DNA from: Lamellibrachia satsuma | Taxonomy: Eukaryota; Annelida; Polychaeta; Sabellida; Siboglinidae | Reading direction: 5' to 3' | Length of the DNA: 64,000 bases | Assembly: GCA_033239005.1 (NCBI GenBank) | Contig: BSQZ01000035.1 | Location: 3,489,501 to 3,553,500 of the forward strand | Shown here: piece after piece, positions 55,781 through 64,000 of the stretch | Layout of the letters: each line of letters opens with the position of its first letter | Numbering within the stretch: position 1 is the stretch's first letter | The notes under the pieces: model-generated | What the model was told of the DNA's origin: nothing | The model's database searches: none | What the model saw: only the letters and a program-made list of their open reading frames with translations | Position numbers and translations under genes: made by a program

Positions 55781-55859
55781 CATCATTTTCAATGTCAGGA
55801 AGTTTGAACCTTATATTGTCAGCCATTGTAACATCTGTGTAGCATACATAGATGTCACT

Positions 55860-56850
55860 AGTCACTGTTCTAGAGTCCGACACTACTGCAGACTCAGTTG
55901 TTGCAGTTGTTGCTCCGTCGTGATGTTCACTTTCTTGCCATTGGTAAGCAAGCAGATGATTCGACCGTCAGAAGTCCAGATTGCGGTGACGTTTCTTGTT
56001 GTATTTGCTTTGTTGAGAAGCTTAATTCAGTGTTTTGTAAGATTTTCAGTGATGACCATCTTTGTTCCTTTCAGGCGATGCTTTGCCATAAAGACTTTTT
56101 GGCGCACTTTGAAGTTTCCAAATTTGACAATGATTGCACGTGACTTGGTGTTGTTCACTGACATCTCGCCCGACGGGAACTCCCAGTATTCGGCCAAACA
56201 AGTCAATCAGTGTGTGTTCTGGGTCATCACTGGCCGGCATACCGTGAACTATTATGCAATTACGTCAGCTGTATTGTTCAAGTGCACCAAGTTAATTTTT
56301 TTATTTGACCTTTTCTGCCTCCAGCTGCGTAATGTGCTTGATCATCGAGTTAGTGTCTGCAGCAACTACTTGGACTTCCATGTCACATGATTCATATATC
56401 TCCTGTTTCACTTCGTTGACCATGCCATTTTTTAGGATGCTATTGACAACTTTTTGGTGAAGTTGGTGTTATCGACAAGTTTGGCAATAATTGCCTGGCT
56501 GATCGAGTCTATTATTGTTGTCACAATGGGGATCATCATTTTTCAATCAAGGCTATGATGGCCCTGCGCATTTCGGCATTGACTCTGTTTGGCTGTTTTT
56601 CATTGGCTGAACCTGCAGCCACACTGGCACTTCCTTTATGTTTTTGACTCGGCATTTTCTTTTGCCCGCTACAATCTATCTGCAGTGTCAGTTTGCAATG
56701 CACGGCTGAGTTGGCAGGCTTGTGCAGCAATCCACCTGTCCAGTGTTTGGAGGGCATGTCCGGTATCCACAGCAATGCAACCATCTCGTTCACTGTCACT
56801 GACTCGAAGCACATAGCATTCACAAATAAGCCAGACAAAATGTCACCAAA
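55860..56850 (-). pseudogene. LINE ORF1, L1-ORF1-like (coiled coil, RRM-like, C-terminal domain)
   Basis: It starts near MPSQKHKGSASVAAGSANEK (56655), preceded in frame by MSGLFVNAMCFESVTVNEMV. A coiled-coil piece DTNSMIKHITQLEAEKVK lies near 56350. NCIIVHGMPASDDPEHTLID, LFGRILGVPVG follows (about 56240), then VKFGNFKVRQKVFMAKHRLK, GTKMVITENLTKH and NVTAIWTSDGRIICLLTNGK (about 56130-55940). The order and motifs follow the RNA-binding ORF1 proteins of L1-like and several CR1/Jockey-group LINEs. Four frame changes disable it. Confidence 0.65.
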
Positions 56851-57284
56851 TTGTTGGAGCTCCTAATGCGCTGGTTAGACGATTGCAATCTCCAGACACT
56901 CACTGTTACGGTGGTACCAAAAGTCATATCCAAGATATCATATAAATTTAACAAAATCACATAAGTTATGGACACAAAATGTCTACGGGTTGCAGGAAGC
57001 CGATCACATGTTTTTTTAGCAATTAATAGGACAGAGTCAGCTACCTATTTAATATTGTAGACAAGGGAATAACATGACATTATAAGTTTTATGCAGGACA
57101 AAGCTACCTACAAAAGAGTTAATGACATGGAACCGTGGCTCGTTTGCTGAAGATAACAAAGTCAAATGTATGTTTGTATACAAGCTTTATAATAAGCCAA
57201 ATAGTAAAATGCAATACATTATGTATATATCATAAATACATTATGTATATACAAGATGAAAACAGTTGTGACCTAGTTTATATA
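56851..57284. other. Intron sequence without recognised features
   Basis: No coding signal or clear repeat. Confidence 0.35.
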
Positions 57285-57838
57285 GAAAGTGTTTAAAGAC
57301 ATATCTTTTTATTAGACATTTTAATTTGAAATGATGGACATTGCTTTATAATTTCTTTTAAGTGTTATATACATTTTAATTAGTGTTTAGTTTTTATATT
57401 AATTTATATAGTTTACCTAAAAAAAATTTAGTACAGTATTAGTTTATATAATTTACATACACATTTTTGGTACAGTATTTATTTATTTATTTTTATATTA
57501 GTTTACATAATTTACATAGTACTGTACGTCTTTAAACCAGTGTTTAATTTGTTTAAAATTAATTTATATAATTTACATACAAATGTTTAGCATTGTAAGT
57601 CTTAAAACCAAAGTTTAATTTTATTTATATAATTTATATAATTTACATTCCTCTTTTTAGTATTGTACGTCTTAAAACCAGTGTTCATATATAGATATAT
57701 AGATATTTTTAATAAGTTACAGTTTATCTATTTATATTTATTAATATACATTTATTATATTTCTTGTACAGCGCATCGATCCGCCATGCGGGAATTAGCG
57801 CTAAAGAGAAATAGTATTATTATTATTATTATTATATA
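57285..57838 (+). mobile_element. LINE 3' end (last codons, AT-rich UTR, (ATT)n tail)
   Basis: VFKDISFY near 57290 resembles the LKTYLF end of CR1-like C-termini. The UTR consists of four to five diverged units containing TTTATATAATTTACATAC and GTACGTCTTAAAACCAGTG. It ends GGAATTAGCGCTAAAGAG and seven ATT units. This is a severely 5'-truncated insertion. Confidence 0.65.
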
Positions 57839-58035
57839 CTCAGATTACAAAATATCAGCAAAGGTGGGGGAACCAACCACACAAGGCCAATCTGTAATGC
57901 ACGATTGCAGAATGGCTCCCCCCACCCCACAAGACTTACTTCAATGTTACTCCTTTCAAACCTTTCACTTTTATCCTATTCTATGTACTTTGCTTAATAA
58001 TTTATTTGTTTGAATAAACGTTTTTGATTTGATAT
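57839..58035 (+). mobile_element. LINE 3' UTR fragment ending in TTGAT-type tail
   Basis: The last bases GAATAAACGTTTTTGATTTGAT resemble the end of the nested LINE at 30540 (AATAAACTTGATTTGATTTG). The insert is very short; its 5' limit abuts the (ATT)n tail of the previous element. Confidence 0.4.
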
Positions 58036-58440
58036 GGTAAGTTTTATTGATTTATTTACATAGTGATCTGTGTATTCGTTAGGTGCCAGGCTATTTTGGG
58101 CTCATGCGAGCTTAGTAGAGAGAACAGAGTTCTAGCAAGTACATTATTGTCAAAATTAAGTTAAAACCCAAATAGTCAAACCAAAAATTTTCTTTTGAAC
58201 ACAGAAAACAGCCTTATTCAAGGCTAGCATAGCAAGGAGAGAACATTATAAATGACATTAATCTAATTAAATCTATATTCTGTGATGGTGCCATGCAAGC
58301 GGTAGTAGGTAGTAGGCCACTAGGCATTTAGTATGTGAGAGTTGTAGCAAATTGGTAGACTTTGTCAAGTCCGGGTATGAGAAGTCCAGGGTTGAGGTTC
58401 AGGTGGATAGTTTTAGTTTTTAATGTAGGGGATATGCAAA
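58036..58440. other. Intron sequence without recognised features
   Basis: No coding pattern. It may include 5' sequence of the following CR1 copy, but no PHD finger is seen. Confidence 0.35.
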
Positions 58441-58464
58441 ACTGCAAAGATACTGGGACTATAG

Positions 58465-59400
58465 GTGGAGATGGAATGGCTGAGGCAGCTCATTTTGGCA
58501 TTGGTGGGAAGGGAAGAGGTGGGTTGTGCCAGTGGTTCTGGTGGGGGGACAGTGGATGATAAAGTGTGGGGAGGTGATGAGATAGATGTTAGGGAGAGCT
58601 CACCTCAGCCTGGGAGGAGGCTGAGAGGAGGTAAGGTGATAGGGCAGAAGGAGACAGGACATAAGGAGACGAGAGGGACTGAGATGGGAGGGAAGGCGAT
58701 GGGAGTGAACGCAACAGGAGCGCAAGATAGCCAGGAGACGGGAGGTAAAGGTGACATGTTGATGGGCGAGAGGGAGTTGGACAACATACTGCCAGGTGAG
58801 ACAACTGCAGGACAGATTGCGACGGAAAGGATGCGATGCAAGAACTAGGTATTGATAGAGGGGGTGAGGAGGAGAGCGAGGGTGTTTGTGGGGGACTCAT
58901 TAGTAAGAAGACTGACAGAGTGCTAAACAAGGGGACGATGTGGTGGTTTGCTTTCCAGGGGCAAAAATAGAAGCTATCAAAGAGAGGGTGGAAAAAATCA
59001 TGGGTACTGGCAATGGAGGTTCTATTTTAGTACACGTAGGGACTAATAATGCAGAGAGGGAGGGTGTAACTCCATAGTAAAAAATACAGACAGTCAGAAC
59101 ACGTAAGCAGACACAGGTTGAGCAGATCATTCTGTCAGATTTTACCAGTAACTGGAAGCAGGGGTCATGGTTACAGAAATTGCCAGAGGAAGGCAATTAA
59201 CATGCTAGTTCAGCAACTATGTAGGGAAGAGGAAATTGGATTTGTGTAGATGTTTTGTTGAGTTGGTTGACATGTTCATGAGGGATGGGCTTCATCTAAG
59301 TGGAAAGGGTGCAGCAGTGTTTGTGGACAGCTCTCAGCACCAGTCGACAGTGGCATGGGTAGCATCAAAAATATTTTTGGTATGTTTAAACTAGAAGTGC
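58465..59400 (+). pseudogene. CR1 copy 3 ORF1 with SGNH esterase domain
   Basis: The start is Gly/Glu/Arg-rich and probably disordered. Then RVFVGDSLVRRLTE at about 58880 gives esterase block I with the nucleophile Ser. After a frameshift come DVVVCFPGAKIEAIKERVEK and GGSILVHVGTNNAEREG (59020-59060) with the GTNN block, and RDGLHLSGKGAAVF (59281) with the Asp-His pair. All catalytic blocks are present, unlike copy 1, but at least three frameshifts separate them. In CR1 elements this domain is thought to aid interaction with membranes or lipids; its role is not settled. No PHD finger is found here. Confidence 0.75.
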
Positions 59401-59509
59401 GGGGGGACGGGTACTTAGAGGTGCCTCAAACAGGACAAGAGGCCACTAGTACACACAAACCAGTAATAAAATGCAATATTGTCATGACCAATTTCTGAAG
59501 CTGGTTATA

Positions 59510-60490
59510 AATGCATGTGTTTAAATGCAAGGAACATGGTAAATAAGAAAACTGAATTAAACATCATGGTAGAAGACACTGACCCTCACATAATTGGTAT
59601 AACTGAATCATGGGCCAACAAAGACATATCAGAAGCTGAATTAGGACTGACAGGATACATGTTTCGGAGGTTTATGAAATAAAATTAGAAAGGGAAGCAG
59701 ATTGTGGTGAAGCTGTTTGGTGCAATACAGTTACAGGAAATTCAACAATAACTATTGGATTAGTTTACCTAAGCCCGAAAACAGACGAAGAGGATAACAC
59801 AAAAATACAAAGTGCTATAAAAGATATGAGTAAAGGGGAATGCATCATAATGGGAAATTTTAACCACAGACGTACAATGGAAATCTCTAGAGCGTACAGG
59901 GGGTGAAGACCAACAGTTTCTACTTTTAATTCAGGATAGCTTCCTTACTCAACATATGCTAGAACTAACCAGGGGAGAGAATGTATTAGATTTAGTTTTG
60001 TCTTCACACAATGAATTAGTGGATAATGTCAAAACACATGAACCACTGGGTAACAGCGATAATAATCAAATACATTTTGACATCAATGTAAAAACAGAAA
60101 GTAAGAATAAAAAATACAAAGGTAAATTTAAAGATATAAGAAAATATTTTGCAAAGCTAGATTGGAATAATATGCTGAGGAACAAGACAGCAATTGAATG
60201 TTGGAACATTCTAAAATATGAAATTGAGAGTATCATTGATCAATTTGTTCCGTTGAAAAAAACAAGGAAAACGGTCTAGAAAGAAACACTTTGTCAAAAG
60301 AATCAATAAAAAAATAGCATACAAACAAACTATGTGTACAGTTTATAGTTGTACTAGAAAGGATGAAGACTACACAAATTACAAATAGGCACTTAATGCA
60401 GCTACAACTGAAATTAAAAAATCTAAAAGAAGCTATGAGAAAAAATTAGCATGCACTTAACATAAAAATGACAGCAAGAGTTTTTATGCA
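59510..60490 (+). pseudogene. CR1 copy 3 endonuclease and linker
   Basis: CLNARNMVNKKTELNIMVED, PHIIGITESWANKDISEAEL (59520-59640), TITIGLVYLSPKTDEEDNTK and CIIMGNFNHRRTMEIS follow in order. The GDFN box reads GNFN, so a catalytic Asp is lost. Then come MLELTRGENVLDLVLSSHNE and GNSDNNQIHF (SDH box altered to SDN), and the linker GKFKDIRKYFAKLDWNNMLR to KSIKKSKRSYEKKLA. Stops lie near 60277 and 60390. Confidence 0.75.
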
Positions 60491-60496
60491 TATGTC

Positions 60497-62230
60497 ATGA
60501 GTAAACAAAGCATACAAGACAAAGTTGGAGCACTAGAAGAAAGTGTTGGAAATATAATAACACAATGTTTTTTACTGGCGGAAGACGTTAATGGATATTT
60601 CAGTTCAGCAGTGTTTACCAGAGAGGATATTAGTTCATTACTAGTTCCAGATGCTACATTTCAGGAGGCTCAATCAGACTATTTAGGGCAGTTAGTTGTA
60701 ACTCCAGAAATGGTAACTAAGAAAATAAAGGCAATGAAGGATAATAAATCACCTAGAGTAGTTGGAATTCCGCCAAGACAACTAATGGAAACAGTACAAC
60801 AAATTAGTACACCACCTGTAAGAGTGTTCAATTGTTCAACTGTTCAACTGTCATTAAAAGATGGAGTGGTTTCTTTTGAATGGAAAGAAGCAAACATTAT
60901 ACCATTATTTAAACGGCTCGAGAAATAAGTCAGAGAATTACAGACCTGTGATTTTAACATCAGTGATTTGTAAAGTATTACAAAGGTTAATTAAAGACCA
61001 TGTGGTGTCCTTGTTAGGCATACATTATTAAATCCATATCAACATGGTTTCCTAAAAGCGAGGTCATGCTTAACAAATATGTTATGTTTTTTTGGAAGAA
61101 ATCACTAAGTGGATAGACGTAAGATCACCAGTAGATATTACCTATTTAGATTTTAGACAAGCTTTCAACAAAGTGCCACATAAAAAATTACTACTTAAAT
61201 TAAACGCCCATGGTATCTGGGATGGCATAATCGACTGGATAGAAAAATGGCTGACTGACAGAAGACAGTGTGTTGTAATAGATGGGGAGGTTTCAAACTG
61301 GAAATCAGTTTTGAGTGGTGTACCACAAGGATCAGAATTAGGACCTGTATTATTGTTAACATATGTCAATGACTTGGACGATAATATAACAAGCAACGTA
61401 CTGAAATTTGGGGATGACACAAAAGTGTTTAGAAAGCTTAACAATGATAGTGACAAATAACATTTACAAAACGATTTAGACAAATTAGTTAAAAAATGGC
61501 AGATGTTATTCCATGTTGGAAATGTAAATGCCTACATACAGGACACGGGAACTTGGATGTAAACTATAAAATGAGAGATACTGTTCTTGGTACTACCGTG
61601 AAAAAAAGGACTTAGGAGTAACAATAAGTGCTGATATGAAAGTTTCAAACCAGTGTGACATTGCAGCTTCAAATGGTAATCAAAGTCTTGGGTTGATTAG
61701 GAGAAATATAACATACAAGAAAAAAAGCTAATTATACCTCTTTATAATGCAATAGTTAGGCCTCATTTAGAATACTGTATACAATTGGAGGCCATAATTA
61801 TTGCAAGAAGGATATATATATGCTTGAATGAATACAGAGGATAGGAACTAAGATGATTCCAGAACTAAGAGACCTTTGTTATGAAGAATGCCTAAAAGAA
61901 TGTGGTTTAACAGCTCTAGATAAAAGGAGGTTAAGAGGAGAACAAACTGAAGTTTTCAAGATATTGAATAGGTATGAAAATAGAAATAGAAATTTGTTTT
62001 TCTCACTCAAGAAAGATAGTAGAACTAGAGGACATGGGATAACATTAGTAAAGGATCAGTGTATATTGGATATCAGGAAGTACTCGTTCTCACAGAGGGC
62101 AATAAATGAATGGAACAAATTATCTACAGATTGTGTAACTGCTAGCATCATGAATATGTTTAAAAATAAGGTTAACACATCTCAGGAGGGCAAGTTACAC
62201 ATAGATGAAAAAATGTTGGACTCTCGATAA
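60497..62230 (+). pseudogene. CR1 copy 3 reverse transcriptase and C-terminus
   Basis: MSKQSIQDKVGALEESVGNI begins the pre-RT segment; VTPEMVTKKIKAMKDNKSPR follows, then VSFEWKEANIIPLF. After a one-base break, NYRPVILTSVICKVLQRLIK, TYLDFRQAFNKVPHKKLLLK, LSGVPQGSELGPVLLLTYVN and KFGDDTKVF appear. The FADD box reads FGDD, and the first Asp motif (AFDKVPH) reads AFNKVPH. The thumb region is frameshifted. It stops after NITYKKKS at about 61728 and continues one frame over into IIPLYNAIVRPHLEYC, then IPELRDLCYEECLKECGL, ending near 62230. Confidence 0.8.
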
Positions 62231-62320
62231 GCCAATGGCTTCCTTGTCTACTTGCCATCTGGGCCTTTGCATTGGATGGCAATATTGTTATATCTCTTGT
62301 TAAATCTTGTTAAACTGCCA

Positions 62321-62949
62321 TGTGATGCATATCTTTGGACAGAACAATCACTTTATTTTAAGACCAACATCAGCACTTTACTACCAAAGTTATATGTATA
62401 CATCATCATCATTGGCTGTCCAGACAATTGGGTAGCTGTGCGGTGTCTCTGTCGGGTGTGCAAGGCTAGCCCTGCATTGGCGCAGAAGGCATGCTTGCCG
62501 TGCTGACAGGTCCAAAGATGGATACATATGTGTCAAGTAGCAATGGCAAATTTTTTTTAAATTACCAAAAACTCATTTAAAATTGCTGTATCTCAAGATA
62601 TTATCATGGGCCCACTCTAACTCTGTGTATGAAACTGGTTGTTACAATGACCTAGCTAAAGAAAAAAATTGATCAAAATCAGGGTTTAGTCATTGTGGGT
62701 ATATGAGGTCAATGGTCAAGGTCAGTGACCTTCACAACAAAATATTTTTCAACTGCCATGTGATATATGTGGACAATATTTTAGCTTTATTTTAAGACCA
62801 ATATCAGTACATTAGGGCCAAACTTATGTCTACATACATGTAAGAGGAAAAGCTAAATATTTGCCATTTTTTTATTAATATAATCTGGCATAGGTCAATT
62901 TCACAACAGGTCCAACATCTGTGCCAATTTTTTTTTTAATTAGAGGGTG
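62321..62949. other. Intron sequence with an internal near-duplication
   Basis: ACTGCCATGTGAT and TTTATTTTAAGACCAA with ATCAG occur at 62312-62370 and again at 62751-62812. A diverged repeat of about 430 bp is therefore likely. No coding signal. Confidence 0.45.
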
Positions 62950-63290
62950 ATCAAGAATGTTGCTGGTTGATTTCATATGGAATGATCATATGTTCCAAAC
63001 AGTGAGGCATATTACGTATGTTCTAAACAGTAAGGCAAATCAGGGATGTTCCAAGCAGTGTGGAATATCAGACAAGTTCCAAACAGTGAGGTATATCAAG
63101 CAAGTTCCAAACGGTATGGCATATCATGCACATTCCAAACAGTGAGACATATCAGGCAAGTTCCAAACAGTATGGCATATCACGCACATTCCAAACAGTG
63201 AGGAAAATCAGGTACGTTCACAACAGTAAGGCATATCATGTATGTTCCAAACAGTGAAGCATATCAGACATGTTCCAAACACAGGGATCT
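62950..63290. repeat. Minisatellite, about 29-bp unit, about 11 copies
   Basis: The units contain GTTCCAAACAGTGAGGCATA then TCAGGCA with variants (ACGTA, GACAT, CACGCACA). The array lies 84 bases downstream of the exon a donor on the minus strand. Confidence 0.9.
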
Positions 63291-63374
63291 AATGCACACT
63301 GAGAGTTCAAAAGGGAGAAGTTAAGAGGTTAACATGTGTTTGCAATAGGAAGGTGTGGCGAACGACATGCTCAC

Positions 63375-63478
63375 CTGTTGGCTTTGTGAAGAGATTTTTC
63401 CTGTGACTCCAGCAGCTTCTTCTCTGACTGGAGCTGCTCCACCTTCAGAGTGAGACCATTCTGTTCTATCAACAATGT
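63375..63478 (-). CDS. CEP89: CEP89-like exon a (first exon seen)
   Basis: A 104-base exon with acceptor ATGTTGCAG|ACA and donor CAACAG|GTGAGC. It encodes TLLIEQNGLTLKVEQLQSEK, KLLESQEKSLHKAN and two bases AG that join exon b to give Arg, forming NRKAQ. The heptad pattern and the LL.E.N.LT start agree with CEP89 just before its C-terminal block. Upstream exons must lie beyond 64000. The gene product would act at distal appendages of the mother centriole in ciliogenesis. Confidence 0.85.
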
Positions 63479-63589
63479 CTGCAACATAACCAAATCCAAA
63501 CATCAATCATACGACACGATAAACCAAACTGAAGTTTTCTCACCACCACTTTGTAATCTAAAAAACCACATCATAATAATCAAGCATAT

Positions 63590-64000
63590 ATGAAAATGCC
63601 TGGTGCTGATCGCATTACAGCTGGAGCTTTGACAGCAGGCAGAGAGAAGATGGCTGAGATGCTCCTGAAAATCTGTAATGCAGCATGTCATCAGGAATAG
63701 TTACCAGCTGATTTGTGCAGAAGTACGATCAACCCAATAAACAAGAAAGGGTGCAAGTTAACCCCTCAAACTACCAAGCAATTTACCTGATATCCATCCA
63801 AGGTAAGGTTTTCTACAAGATAAAACTCATGAGGATAGATGACACAACATTGATGCACATCTATCAAAGCAGCAGTTTGGGTTCAGGAAGAACAGAGGGA
63901 CAGTAGATGTTATCTTCATAGTAAGACATATCATGGAAAAGGCAAATGAGTAACAAGTCCCACTGCATTTAAATTGTGTGGACATCAAGGCTGTAACTGA
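63590..64000 (+). mobile_element. RTE-like LINE fragment (RT fingers)
   Basis: MPGADRITAGALTAGREKMA, EMLLKICNAA gives the start of RT block 1; STINPINKKGCKLTP, NYQAIYLISIQGKVFYKIKL follows in other frames. QQFGFRKNRGTVDVIFIVRH, IMEKANE (about 63870-63950) is the RTE-type QxGFRxxRxTxDxIF motif. HLNCVDIKAVT at the window end leads to the first catalytic Asp. At least three frameshifts; the element continues beyond the window. Confidence 0.7.

Larger units (their letters stand above)
50460..56850 (-). mobile_element. Near full-length CR1/Jockey-type LINE carrying two MITEs
   Basis: Read downwards on the minus strand: ORF1 (56850-55860), endonuclease (55780-55090 and 54263-54070), linker and RT (53137-51630), C-terminus (51630-51190) and a 3' UTR ending ATAAAGTTCATTCATTC near 50465. 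A hAT-like MITE sits in the endonuclease and a piggyBac-like MITE in the linker. Without them the element is about 4.6 kb. Several stops and frameshifts make it inactive. It lies inside the 15-kb intron between CEP89-like exons a and b, on the same strand. Confidence 0.75.
58441..62320 (+). mobile_element. CR1 family copy 3 (ORF1, endonuclease, RT, 3' UTR)
   Basis: This is the longest member of the family seen three times in the window. The order is ORF1 with esterase (58465-59400), endonuclease (59510-60100), linker (60100-60500), RT (60700-61460) and C-terminus (61740-62230). The 3' UTR has AAGCCAATGGCTTCCTTGTC and an AAATCTTGTT tail at about 62310. It is more diverged from copies 1 and 2 than they are from each other. 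Many small deletions disrupt it. Confidence 0.82.

Noticed and set aside
55761..56390. 209-codon plus-strand frame with hydrophobic stretches, looking like a membrane protein
   Set aside because: Antisense to LINE ORF1, whose motifs are clear on the minus strand.

Overview
This is a window of animal nuclear DNA, most likely from a marine invertebrate. The signs are small phase-matched exons separated by very large introns, a wide mixture of CR1-, Rex1- and RTE-like LINEs, a DIRS-type element, hAT, piggyBac and pogo relatives, and many mini- and microsatellites. Nothing in it looks bacterial or viral. A mollusc or another lophotrochozoan is my guess, but the sequence alone does not settle the phylum.

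One host gene is well supported. Six exons on the minus strand (63478-63375, 48308-48209, 45944-45903, 44833-44744, 34601-34555, 34362-34240) have consensus splice sites and matching phases. They join into about 168 residues of coiled coil that follow the C-terminal third of CEP89 (CCDC123), a distal-appendage protein of the mother centriole. The first and last parts of the gene were not found; they probably lie outside the window. Its introns hold most of the right-hand half of the window, and tandem repeats sit next to several of its splice sites. One 31-bp minisatellite is an amplified copy of an intron/exon junction.

Layout. 0-9.4 kb: a doubtful domain remnant, a decayed LINE (+), a decayed OTU-protease-like gene (+), and an RTE-like LINE (-). 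9.4-16 kb: a CR1-like LINE split by a Rex1-like LINE that carries a short target-site duplication, then another CR1-like fragment. 16.2-21.4 kb: a minus-strand CR1 copy (ORF1 with PHD and esterase domains, endonuclease, RT) broken by a duplicated segment. 21.6-24.9 kb: a second, nearly identical CR1 copy (+) next to a hAT-like MITE, both inside CAACGT-rich repeats. 25.6-33.4 kb: a DIRS-like element (-) with inverted terminal repeats, interrupted by a 3.65-kb CR1-like LINE (+). 34.2-50.4 kb: CEP89 exons with a pogo fragment, LINE fragments, an SGNH-hydrolase remnant and five minisatellites. 50.4-56.9 kb: a long LINE (-) carrying a piggyBac-like MITE (TTAA) and a hAT-like MITE (8-bp duplication). 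57-62.3 kb: LINE 3' ends and a third copy of the first CR1 family (+). 62.9-64 kb: a minisatellite, a CEP89 exon and an RTE-like fragment.

Almost every open reading frame over 60 codons here is a piece of retrotransposon coding sequence or a chance frame. Nearly all the elements carry stops, frameshifts or internal deletions, so they are annotated as pseudogenes or mobile elements. I found no tRNA, rRNA, CRISPR array or operon. No new multi-gene system is visible. The most unusual signals are the splice-junction minisatellite, a frame shift shared by all three copies of one CR1 family, the layered insertions that can be undone base by base, and the OTU-like gene remnant.
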